DNA of 9,607 nt, taken from assembly GCA_039908285.1 (NCBI GenBank), contig JAMOBE010000120.1, positions 1-9,607 of the forward strand. The letters are read 5' to 3'. How positions within the stretch are numbered: position 1 is the first letter of the stretch; every line of letters starts with the position of its first letter. Source of the stretch: JAMOBE01 sp039908285. GTDB taxonomy: Bacteria; Pseudomonadota; Alphaproteobacteria; Rhodospirillales; Rhodospirillaceae. Below, in pieces: positions 1 to 6,457 of the stretch. The translations under genes and the position numbers were made by a program. A model generated the notes under the pieces. That model was not told where the DNA came from, ran no database searches, and saw nothing but the letters and a program-made list of their open reading frames with translations.

Positions 1-32
1 ATGGTGCCGGCTGCCCCACCCCCTCACCCCGG

Positions 33-58
33 CCCTCTCCCCCTCGAGGGGGAGAGGG
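33..58. repeat. Perfect 26-bp palindrome, dispersed-repeat type
   Basis: The half-site CCCTCTCCCCCTC is followed directly by its exact reverse complement, GAGGGGGAGAGGG, centred on TCGA. Flanking bases 21-32 (CCCTCACCCCGG) complete a pattern common in intergenic palindromic repeats of GC-rich proteobacteria; that link is from memory, not from a search. It sits 38 bases after the stop of the adaptor gene, so transcripts from that operon would fold it into a strong hairpin. It has no T-tract, so it could stabilise a 3' end or act as a Rho-dependent pause rather than a classical terminator. Confidence 0.7.
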
Positions 59-96
59 AGCGTGTGTTGCCAGTACGCTCTCAAGCTTCACCTGTT

Positions 97-1101
97 CTAA
101 TCCCTCATTATTACCCGCACCGGCCGGCCCTCCGTCAGACCGGTGGGCGGGTTGGCGAGGATCGACTCGTCGCTGGTCAGTCCCCCGGTGACCTGGATGC
201 GGTCGCGTCCCCGGATGCCGGTGTCGATGGGACGGGAGTGGGCCAGGCCGGCCTCCACCACCCACACCCGCCCCTCCACCACCGCCGACGCCGGAACCAG
301 CAGCGCGTCCGCCACCTCATTGGTCACGATGTTGATCTCGGTGGTCATGCCGATCAGCACCGGCGTGTCTCCGGGCAGGGCGATGCGCACGCGGAAGCTT
401 TTGGTGAGGGGATCCCCCTTGGGCGTCACCGACGCCACCCGGCCCTCCAGCACCTGTCCGGGAAAGGCATCGGCCTTGATCAGCACCCGCTGGCCGGGCT
501 GGACGCGGGGGATGTCCTCCTCATCCACATCGGCGGTGATGCGCAGGGGCCGCTCGCGGCCGACCCACAGCAGGACCTGGTTCTTGTCCACCGTTTCGCC
601 AATCTCGCCGTCGCGGCGCAGCACCACGCCGTCGATGGGAGCGGTCAGCACGGTATCGGACAGGCGCTTGCGGGCCGCCGTCGCGGCGAACTGCGTCTGG
701 CGGGATTCGCTCTGCGCCTTTTCCAGGGCGTCGCGGCTGGCGTGGCCGCGCTCGGCCAGGGTTTTCTGGCGACCGACCTCGCTCTCCCAATAATGGAGCC
801 TGGCCTCGACCTCGGCCAGCATGGCCCGGGCCTCGCGGTCGTCGAGGCGCACCAGGGGCTGGCCCTGCTTCACCTCCCGTCCCTCGGCGGTGAGAAGCTC
901 GGCGATGCGGCCGGCGACCACCGGGCCGACCCGGGCCCAGGTTTCCGGCTCCACGGTGCCGGTGGCATAGACCGCCTGCACCGCCGCGCCGCGGGAGGGG
1001 CGGGTGACGCTCACCGCCGTCTGGCGGGACCACTGGACATACCCGGCACCGGCTCCGGCGATCAGGAGCACGACGGCGATGATGGCGAGGACCCTTCCCA
1101 T
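97..1101 (-). CDS. HlyD/RND-type periplasmic adaptor (membrane fusion protein)
   Basis: This is probably the periplasmic adaptor of an export system, linking an inner-membrane pump to an outer-membrane channel. One N-terminal membrane helix (about residues 3-23) anchors it. It is followed by the motif ATGTVEP, a split biotinyl-lipoyl-like domain (about 53-88 and 150-180, ending TAPIDGVVLRR), a helical hairpin between them (about 89-148), a beta-barrel (about 185-260) and a membrane-proximal domain to the end. The length of about 334 residues is usual for the family. No pump or channel gene is visible, and the next 96 bases hold only a palindrome, so its partner is elsewhere. The start is ambiguous: ATG at 1101 has GAAG eight bases upstream, while GTG at 1107 would overlap the preceding stop by four bases (GTGA). 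It is the last gene of the five-gene unit. The family call is firm; the substrate is unknown. Confidence 0.9.
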   Translation of the reverse strand: MGRVLAIIAVVLLIAGAGAGYVQWSRQTAVSVTRPSRGAAVQAVYATGTVEPETWARVGPVVAGRIAELLTAEGREVKQGQPLVRLDDREARAMLAEVEARLHYWESEVGRQKTLAERGHASRDALEKAQSESRQTQFAATAARKRLSDTVLTAPIDGVVLRRDGEIGETVDKNQVLLWVGRERPLRITADVDEEDIPRVQPGQRVLIKADAFPGQVLEGRVASVTPKGDPLTKSFRVRIALPGDTPVLIGMTTEINIVTNEVADALLVPASAVVEGRVWVVEAGLAHSRPIDTGIRGRDRIQVTGGLTSDESILANPPTGLTEGRPVRVIMRD

Positions 1102-1103
1102 GC

Positions 1104-1889
1104 TCACGACTTCAAGAAATCGGGAGCGGCATCCGGGCCGGCATCCACGTAGCCGAGGGCGAAACTGATTTCCCGGCCGAGTTCCTCGGCGGCGATGGGT
1201 TTGGCAAGAACCTGACTCGCTCCGGCCCTCATCGCTTTGTCACGATGAGCGGTCTCCTTGTCCGCGGTCAGGATGAGCACCGGCTTGCGGTGATGGTGGC
1301 TTGTCTTGTCGGCGCGCAGTCGGCGGACGAACTCGATGCCGTCCATCTTCTCCATGTGCAGGTCGCAGATGAAGATGTCCGGATCAATCTCGGCACCCTT
1401 TCGCAGCATTTCGAACGCGTTCTCACCGCCGGTCGCCTCGAAGACCTCGGTCAGTCCGATCTTGAGCAGGAGTCTTCTGACGATGCTGCGCATGACCTCC
1501 TGATCGTCAATGATCATCGCCCGCGCGCTCAACGGCTGATTCTGTATCAGCAAGGCCGCTCCGCCATCCCGGTGCCGTTCCAGTTTCTTGCTGCCCGCAC
1601 GAGGGATGGGGACCCTTTGCTTACGGCAGTAGCGGATGAGGGAAGCGGCAACTTCCTCGCGGTTGAAGACGACCTCCTGCACCGGCGCGCTGATGCCGAG
1701 TGCCGGAACCGGCACGCTGATGCCACGCGCCGGAAAACGAACGACCAGGGCATCGTCGACACCCGGGTCAAAGACCAGGGATTCAGGCGCCATCGCAGGG
1801 AGGCGGCGTCCAATCTTTTCGCCATGGTCACGCATGGCGTCGAGAAGGTCTGGTATGGGAAATATGACGACACGCCGTTCGATGATCAT
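1104..1889 (-). CDS. Receiver (REC) domain protein with unrecognised N-terminal domain
   Basis: A signal-transduction protein of 261 residues counted from the ATG at 1889. The C-terminal half is a CheY-like receiver. It has the acidic pair D128-D129 in MIIDDQEVMRS, the phospho-acceptor D176 in FICDLHMEKMDG, T208 in LILTAD and K230 in LAKPI, so all phosphotransfer residues are present. The first 120 residues are a separate domain I cannot name, containing the stretch LIRYCRKQRVPIPRAGSKKL and a small repeat, GISVPV/GISAPV. No DNA-binding output domain follows the receiver, so it probably acts by protein contact. No histidine kinase is in the window. An in-frame GTG at 1922 would add 11 residues and reduce the gap to the upstream lipoprotein gene to 15 bases. 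Neither start has a good ribosome binding site; ATG was chosen because the residues beginning MIIERRVVIFP look like a natural domain start. Confidence 0.85.
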   Translation of the reverse strand: MIIERRVVIFPIPDLLDAMRDHGEKIGRRLPAMAPESLVFDPGVDDALVVRFPARGISVPVPALGISAPVQEVVFNREEVAASLIRYCRKQRVPIPRAGSKKLERHRDGGAALLIQNQPLSARAMIIDDQEVMRSIVRRLLLKIGLTEVFEATGGENAFEMLRKGAEIDPDIFICDLHMEKMDGIEFVRRLRADKTSHHHRKPVLILTADKETAHRDKAMRAGASQVLAKPIAAEELGREISFALGYVDAGPDAAPDFLKS

Positions 1890-1937
1890 GCCGCCCGGCC
1901 CCGCCCAGGTGGCCAGCTCCACGCCGGGAGGGTGATC

Positions 1938-2558
1938 CTACCGGTCCTCGTCGCTGGTGTCTTCGCTACCCTTGCCGGAGGACAGCTTCGCCGTCGCGAT
2001 GACATGTTCCGCCGCCTTCAGATGCTTGGCGAAATGATAGATGCGCGTGCCCTGATAGGCAATGACGTAAAGCCGGCCCTTCTTCGTCGCCGCCACGGCG
2101 ATCCCCTCGTAGTCGAGACCTCCCTTGTCATCCTTGAGGGTATAGGCGTAGCGGAAGCGGATGCCCGGATGGCCGTCCAGGGTGGTGGGCCTGACATCCT
2201 TCGTGGTCACCGGCACGTCGAGAAACCCGCGCAGGCTGGTTTCGACGAACTCCACCAGTTCGGTATCGGCCATGGTGATCTTGAACGGGGGCGTCCGTCC
2301 CTCCGGCCAGTCGGGCATCACCGGAGAGAGGGGATGGCCGTCCCTGATCCCGGGCCACACCATCAGGGTATCCAGGTCGAAGCCCTCGATGGTGGCAAAA
2401 CTCCGTTGAGGATGGACGCTTATGGCGACATCGGGGATAACTTCCAGTCGTCGGGAGAACACAACCGACGTCTTCATCTCCTTCGGACCAATGAGTATAT
2501 ACTCCGAGCACCCCGCCACCAGCAGGGCCAGCACCACGGCCGTCATGCGCAGGATCAT
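1938..2558 (-). CDS. Putative outer-membrane lipoprotein of unknown function
   Basis: A 206-residue protein with a clear lipoprotein signal: a short basic start, a hydrophobic stretch and lipobox LVAGC, with lipidation expected at C17. Serine at +2 favours sorting to the outer membrane by the Lol rule. The mature part has no motif I can name. Its C-terminal half (DGHPGIRFRYAYTL, then GRLYVIAYQGTRIYHF, then a final helix AAEHVIATAKL) resembles the small alpha/beta fold of DUF1795/PsbP-like proteins; this is inference only. The tail, rich in Ser, Asp and Glu, looks disordered. ATG at 2558 is preceded by a purine-rich GGAGGGATAGGGG, which supports the start. It lies five bases after the metalloprotease stop, so the two are almost certainly co-transcribed and may act together. 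Confidence 0.8.
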   Translation of the reverse strand: MILRMTAVVLALLVAGCSEYILIGPKEMKTSVVFSRRLEVIPDVAISVHPQRSFATIEGFDLDTLMVWPGIRDGHPLSPVMPDWPEGRTPPFKITMADTELVEFVETSLRGFLDVPVTTKDVRPTTLDGHPGIRFRYAYTLKDDKGGLDYEGIAVAATKKGRLYVIAYQGTRIYHFAKHLKAAEHVIATAKLSSGKGSEDTSDEDR

Positions 2559-2563
2559 GGCCC

Positions 2564-3736
2564 CTATCCCTCCGCCAGATAGCGCTGCACCACGTCGCGG
2601 TCATCCGCATCCGGACGAAGGCGGAGGTAGGTGCGGAACGAGTCCATGGCATCCCCCTGGCGGCCCAGCTTCCGCAGCACCAGCCCCATGGAGCGGTGGG
2701 TCTCGGGGGGCGCGCCGTCGCTGGCCAGCGCCCACTGATAGGACGCGAGGGCGAGACCAAGATCGCTGGTGTTCTGGCGCCGCCGATACATCTCGCCCAT
2801 GTGGAAATGGACCATGCCCACGTCGTCGGGATTGTCGCGCAGGATGGTGCCGAGCAGGGCCTCGGTGGTCTTGTCGTCGCCCGACTTCACCTGATCGTCC
2901 AGCATCATGCCCCGCAGCGGTCGCACGTGCTCCATGAGCCCGGCGGGCGGCGGGTCCTTGGGCGGGCCAAGTCCCCGGGCCAGGCCGTAGAGAGCGCCCA
3001 TGCGTTCCGCCTCAAGGGGATGGGTGCTGCTGAAGATCTGCTGTTTCGTATAGGTGGGGTCGTTGCCGGCCTGGCGCTGCACGGCAATCATCCGCTCCCA
3101 GACCCGGGCGGCCTCCACCGGGTCGTAGCCGCCCCTGGCCATCAGCCGGATGCCGACGGCGTCGGATTCGCTCTCATGCTCCCGGCTGTAGGCCTGAACG
3201 CTGTAGAAGATGAGGGTCTGGGCGGCCTCGCTCATGCCGGGGATGCTGGCCAGGCCGGTGAGGCCGAGAAAGGCGGCGGCATCCCGTTTCCCCACAATGT
3301 CTCGCCGGCGGTTGATGCTATGGCGGCGCAGGTAGTGACCCAACTCATGCCCCAGCACCGCCGCCACCTGGGACTCGTTGGCGCACCACAGCAGGAAACC
3401 GGTGTGCACCTGCATCATGCCGTTCGAGGCCATCGACGCGTTGAACTCGGGGTTGCGGACCACATACACCCGGATGTCCGGGCAGTAGGGCGCCGCCATG
3501 CGGCAGCACATGTCCTTCAGGTAGGCGGTAAGGGCCGGAGTCTTCAGGTGCAGGGCGGATTTCTTGAGCTTCTCCTCCATCCGGTCGAAGACCCGCAACA
3601 GACCGACCTCATCGGCGTCGGTGGGCCGGTAGCCGGGGGGGACGTCGGGCTGGTTGGCCTGGGTGGTGACGCACCCGGACACCCCGCAGACCAGGCCGGC
3701 ACCAAGACCCCTGGTGAAGTGTCGCCGACTGATCAT
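2564..3736 (-). CDS. M48 family zinc metalloprotease, Tat-type lipoprotein with TPR-like C-terminus
   Basis: A periplasm-facing metallopeptidase of the M48 (Ste24/BepA-like) family, 390 residues. The catalytic motif HELGH is at 130-134, and the third zinc ligand is probably E188 in SREHESESDAVG, matching the family pattern ExxxD. The N-terminus combines a twin-arginine motif (SRRHFTRG) with a lipobox-like VSGC at residues 19-22, suggesting a Tat-exported, lipidated protein. Residues about 285-390 form helical repeats with TPR-like spacing (LALASYQWAL, SMGLVLRKLGRQGDAMDSFRTYLRLRP), as in BepA-like proteases that police outer-membrane protein assembly. The ATG overlaps the upstream stop by four bases (ATGA), implying translational coupling; there is no strong separate ribosome binding site. 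Two lipoprotein genes flank it and may encode partners or substrates. The family is certain; the BepA-like role is inferred. Confidence 0.93.
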   Translation of the reverse strand: MISRRHFTRGLGAGLVCGVSGCVTTQANQPDVPPGYRPTDADEVGLLRVFDRMEEKLKKSALHLKTPALTAYLKDMCCRMAAPYCPDIRVYVVRNPEFNASMASNGMMQVHTGFLLWCANESQVAAVLGHELGHYLRRHSINRRRDIVGKRDAAAFLGLTGLASIPGMSEAAQTLIFYSVQAYSREHESESDAVGIRLMARGGYDPVEAARVWERMIAVQRQAGNDPTYTKQQIFSSTHPLEAERMGALYGLARGLGPPKDPPPAGLMEHVRPLRGMMLDDQVKSGDDKTTEALLGTILRDNPDDVGMVHFHMGEMYRRRQNTSDLGLALASYQWALASDGAPPETHRSMGLVLRKLGRQGDAMDSFRTYLRLRPDADDRDVVQRYLAEG

Positions 3737-4476
3737 CGCGGCAATCCGTTGAGCAAAAGGCGCACCGACTCGGCAGCGACGCCGGCTTCCCGCAGGTCGC
3801 CCGAATTGCGCGAGAAGGCATGGTGCCAGACGACATTGCCGTTCGAGAGATCCACCAGCGAGGCCGAGCCCCTCTGGTGGCCGCCCGAATCGTACACTCC
3901 CAGCACGCTGAAGGCGACGACGGCATACACCATGCGTCCCACGCCCATGTAGCTGTCCTTGACATGGACGAACAGCGCATAGTCGGCCGCGTACCGCTTC
4001 CCGAGCGCCACCGCCGCCGGGCCAAGCGACCAGTCGAAGCGTGCTCCCTTGGTGGGAATCTGCTGGGTCGGTGCCTCCTGCTGGCTCTTGATGTGCCCGC
4101 CCAGGACCTCGTCGAGGGCGACCAGTTGCCCGTCGTCATGGCTCTCGGCACTGTCGGCGGGGGGCGGCACATAGGCCACCAGGCGCGCCCCGCGGCCATT
4201 CAGGAACGCCGTGGCCGCAGTCTCGATGTTCCGCATGCCGGCGTGCGTCCAGTCGCCGTTGGGCACCTCCGTGCCCCCCGGTGACAGCTCGCTGAGTTCC
4301 ACGTCCATGGGCATCAGCAGAATGCGCGGCGTGCCCTGATCGCGGCGCAGCGCTTCTCCACGGGTCTGATACTGCCCCGCGCACCCCGCAAGGAGCAGAG
4401 CCATGACCAGGACCGCCATAAGACAGACCCGCTTCGGCTTCACATGTCCCCGGGTTGTCGATTCCGAATTTCCCAT
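3733..4476 (-). CDS. Putative lipoprotein, first gene of the envelope operon
   Basis: A protein of up to 247 residues with a lipobox LLAGC after a long hydrophobic stretch; alanine at +2 again favours the outer membrane. After the signal comes a region with LLMPMDVELSELSPGG, an alpha/beta-looking middle with VALGKRYAADYALFVHVKDSY and a small hydrophobic strand region (VVAFSVLGVY), then SLVDLSNGNVVWHH. Pieces of the form 'ADYALFV.. SLVDLSNGNVVW' recall lipoproteins of the GNA1162/CsgG-like fold, which also start with a beta strand reading LLMP; this is an inference. From ATG 4476 the signal peptide has an unusually long polar n-region. A GTG at 4443, preceded by GGGGA, would give a conventional one (V-KPKR then the hydrophobic core), so the true start may be there. 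It overlaps the M48 gene by four bases. Confidence 0.82.
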   Translation of the reverse strand: MGNSESTTRGHVKPKRVCLMAVLVMALLLAGCAGQYQTRGEALRRDQGTPRILLMPMDVELSELSPGGTEVPNGDWTHAGMRNIETAATAFLNGRGARLVAYVPPPADSAESHDDGQLVALDEVLGGHIKSQQEAPTQQIPTKGARFDWSLGPAAVALGKRYAADYALFVHVKDSYMGVGRMVYAVVAFSVLGVYDSGGHQRGSASLVDLSNGNVVWHHAFSRNSGDLREAGVAAESVRLLLNGLPR

Positions 4477-4511
4477 TGATCGTTCGGCGATTTGACGACG
4501 ACTTGACTCTG

Positions 4512-4541
4512 TTATGACTGAACCGGCGTCACACTACTCAA
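4512..4541 (-). promoter_or_regulatory. Possible promoter of the envelope operon
   Basis: On the minus strand, TTGAGT (4536-4541) and TCATAA (4512-4517) are separated by 18 bases and lie about 35 bases before the first start codon of the five-gene unit. The match to sigma-70 consensus is partial. It is offered because this is the only upstream gap in which the operon promoter could lie close to the gene. Confidence 0.25.
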
Positions 4542-4593
4542 TCCCAAGGCCCAAGACAAGACGCGATCCCACTGATGCGGCCGAGAAACCGGC

Positions 4594-4623
4594 TTGCAAA
4601 CACCTGGGAACATCCGGTAAGGT
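4594..4623 (+). promoter_or_regulatory. Possible promoter of tRNA-Arg
   Basis: TTGCAA (4594-4599) and TAAGGT (4618-4623) are separated by 18 bases, 25 bases before the mature tRNA 5' end. Both boxes are imperfect, but the position suits a tRNA promoter. It is divergent to the envelope operon promoter region. Confidence 0.3.
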
Positions 4624-4648
4624 CCGGCACGGACGGTCTCCGCATTAC

Positions 4649-4725
<77 letters not shown>

Positions 4726-5119
4726 ACAATATCAAAGGGTTGGATAAAGTCCGGGCCATCCAGCATCCCCGCCGACATCCCGCTACCGATCGCTGAGCCT
4801 TCTGAATTGAGGCAAATCGTGTAGTGCGCCACGCCAGATTGAACGAGCCAGGTCACGGTAATTGCTTACCCCGCCCGGGGGCGACGCCGTTGCGGATCAG
4901 TGGTGTAGCCAGACGCGAGGGCATACGCTGTACTACTGATGGTGTGGACGGCCCCAGCCCGCCCGTTCCTCCTTGCGCCTCACCCCAGGTGAGCAATTAC
5001 TTTTCTGCGGGAAACGGTTAGTTTCTACAGCGAAACCCCTACAGCGCAGTCTGTCCGACTTGAGTACATACGGTACCAACCTATCGCGGCTGAGCCGCGA
5101 TAGGGCTCGTTCCGGACGA
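4726..5119. other. Long non-coding stretch after tRNA-Arg
   Basis: About 390 bases hold no convincing gene on either strand. Short open frames here are interrupted, lack ribosome binding sites and show no recognisable protein motif. Bases about 4991-5040 are clearly AT-richer than the surroundings and carry GAAAC (5011-5015), GTTTC (5021-5025) and GAAAC (5032-5036) in alternating orientation, plus CTACAGCG twice (5025-5032 and 5039-5046). The hairpin at 5080-5104 closes the region. It could be decayed mobile DNA or a regulatory or structural RNA; nothing here identifies which. Confidence 0.5.
5080..5104 (-). terminator. Perfect 11-bp hairpin after the membrane protein gene
   Basis: CCTATCGCGGC, a three-base loop TGA and GCCGCGATAGG form a perfect stem, starting 15 bases after the stop of the gene at 5120-5542. 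The position fits transcription termination or 3' end protection. There is no T-tract on either side, so it is not a classical intrinsic terminator; a dispersed palindrome is the alternative. Confidence 0.45.
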
Positions 5120-5542
5120 TCACCCCACGGGCGCACGCTTCTTTTCCTTGTTGAGGTAGCGCTTGTGTTTCTGTCCGGTCAGCCGGGTGGCCAGGAAGGA
5201 CCATGAGATGCCGGTGGCCAGGGTGGTGGCGACCACCGTCAGGAGGATGACCTCGATCAGCCATTGCAGTTGGCCGTCGTCCAGGCGCAGCCGGATCACC
5301 TCGATGCAGGTGCAGACGGCGATGACCGCTCCGGCCAGCATGCCCCGCAGTCCGATGGAGGACAGGAGCACCTGGAACGCCAGCAGATAGGCGCCGATCA
5401 GGATGACTCCGGTGGACGCGAACCCCCACCCGAGCGGATCTCCCTCCGTCGCCCAGTGGACATAGGAATAGTGGGAGGGATTGTAGGTGGCGAACACCAG
5501 GAAAAGGCAGGCCAGCCAGCGTCGGACGAAGGAGGAGGCCAT
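5120..5542 (-). CDS. Small four-helix inner-membrane protein, DUF6524-like
   Basis: A 140-residue integral membrane protein. Hydrophobic segments fall at about residues 8-20, 43-63, 67-85 and 93-117. The tail (TGQKHKRYLNKEKKRAPVG) is strongly basic and so probably cytoplasmic. The signature FATYNPSHYSYVHW after the first segment matches what I recall of DUF6524-family proteins of Proteobacteria, which have no established function; the match is from memory. The start at ATG 5542 follows the MlaA-like gene stop by 12 bases, so the two genes are likely co-transcribed. A link to envelope lipid handling is suggested only by that neighbour. Confidence 0.78.
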   Translation of the reverse strand: MASSFVRRWLACLFLVFATYNPSHYSYVHWATEGDPLGWGFASTGVILIGAYLLAFQVLLSSIGLRGMLAGAVIAVCTCIEVIRLRLDDGQLQWLIEVILLTVVATTLATGISWSFLATRLTGQKHKRYLNKEKKRAPVG

Positions 5543-5554
5543 CGGGCCGGATGC

Positions 5555-6400
5555 CTATCGGGCCAGAGCCGTCTGCGACGGCCGCGGCGAGAGACAGCCC
5601 CTGCGGATGTAGTCCCGATACTCGGCGCGTTGCGCCTCGTAGGGATCGGTGGCCCTATCATTGGGAAGATCGCGGGCATAGCGCAGGCTGGCCGCCGAGG
5701 CGCTGATGTCGACCACGAGGTCGGCGGTGGCCAGGGTCGTCGAAATCCAGCTCAAGAGCCACCACTCGACGGCGAAGAACCCGGTGACCAGCCCGGCGCT
5801 GGTGACGTTGGTGGGACCGATCAGGGGCAGGACCACGTAGGGGCCGGGCAGCACTCCCGTCGCACACAGGCCCTCGGCCATCTCGACCTCGCGCCGCTCG
5901 AGGCCGAGGCGACTCGCCGGATCGAATATTCCGCCGAGACCCACCGTCGAATTGATGAGGAACCGCTGCGTCGAGATCAACGCCTGCCGATGGTCGTCCA
6001 CCATCAGGTTGGTGACGATGAACTCAGGCTCCACCAGGTTGGAGTAGACGTTGTGGCCGGCGGTCTTGACGGGGTCGGGCAGCCACTCGCCCAGCGTCCT
6101 GGACATGGGGTCGACCACCTGGTCCACGGCGAAGCGGTTGAACGCGAAGACACGGCGGTTGAAGGCCTCCAGCGAGTCGCCCCCGCCGAGCGCGTCCTCA
6201 CCACTCTCCCGCAAGGCCTTGTGGAACTGCTGCCGGGAAAAGGGCACCGGACCACCCGGCCCACCCGTCGGCTCCGCCCCCGCGGCTCCCGCCACCAGGA
6301 GCGCCAAAAGGAGCACACACGCGCCGACGCCCCATGACGACCGCAAACGGCCTCTCCCCAGCCCATCAAGCCCAGGCCTCCATTTGGCCCGGCCCACCAT
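5555..6400 (-). CDS. MlaA/VacJ-like phospholipid transport protein without lipobox
   Basis: MlaA proteins sit in the outer membrane and pass mislocalised phospholipids from the outer leaflet to the periplasmic Mla machinery. Counted from ATG 6400 (281 residues), family landmarks appear in order: EAFNRRVFAFN (about 78-88), NLVEPEF (121-127), RFLINSTVGLGGIFD (146-160) and GPYVVLPLIGP (186-196). The usual lipobox cysteine is missing: the signal region ends LVAGAAGAEP, which looks like a signal peptidase I site, so the protein may be soluble or peripheral rather than lipidated. The usual DFGQTLG-like segment is divergent here (VEMAEGLCATG). Start choice is uncertain: ATG 6400 has GGAG ten bases upstream, TTG 6427 would extend it, and TTG 6346 follows a purine-rich GGGGAGAGG and would give a shorter signal peptide. 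No mlaBCDEF genes are in the window. Confidence 0.9.
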   Translation of the reverse strand: MVGRAKWRPGLDGLGRGRLRSSWGVGACVLLLALLVAGAAGAEPTGGPGGPVPFSRQQFHKALRESGEDALGGGDSLEAFNRRVFAFNRFAVDQVVDPMSRTLGEWLPDPVKTAGHNVYSNLVEPEFIVTNLMVDDHRQALISTQRFLINSTVGLGGIFDPASRLGLERREVEMAEGLCATGVLPGPYVVLPLIGPTNVTSAGLVTGFFAVEWWLLSWISTTLATADLVVDISASAASLRYARDLPNDRATDPYEAQRAEYRDYIRRGCLSPRPSQTALAR

Positions 6401-6457
6401 TTGGCACCGACTCCGCGCCGATGTCAATCGACGCTCAGTGGTTGCGGCGCGTCTGTT

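Noticed and set aside
1..1152. Long plus-strand frame (383 codons) opposite the adaptor gene
   Set aside because: It is the antisense shadow of a well-supported gene, begins in the palindrome reading PHPGPLPLEGER, and is low-complexity His/Gly/Arg-rich.
1685..1735. Short direct repeat around CGCTGATGCC inside the REC gene
   Set aside because: It encodes the GISVPV/GISAPV repeat in frame and is explained by the protein; too short for a mobile or CRISPR-like repeat.
1245..2582. Long plus-strand frame opposite the REC and lipoprotein genes
   Set aside because: It spans two real minus-strand genes and their junction and has no recognisable motif; such frames are expected in GC-rich DNA.
2696..3952. 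Long plus-strand frame opposite the M48 protease
   Set aside because: Shadow of a gene with HELGH and all family motifs; composition is artefactual.
4973..5206. Plus-strand frame through the hairpin region
   Set aside because: It crosses the hairpin and the end of a real gene, has no ribosome binding site and no recognisable protein motif.
5264..6337. Long plus-strand frame opposite the MlaA-like and membrane protein genes
   Set aside because: It covers two genes with clear family features; no ribosome binding site or domain.
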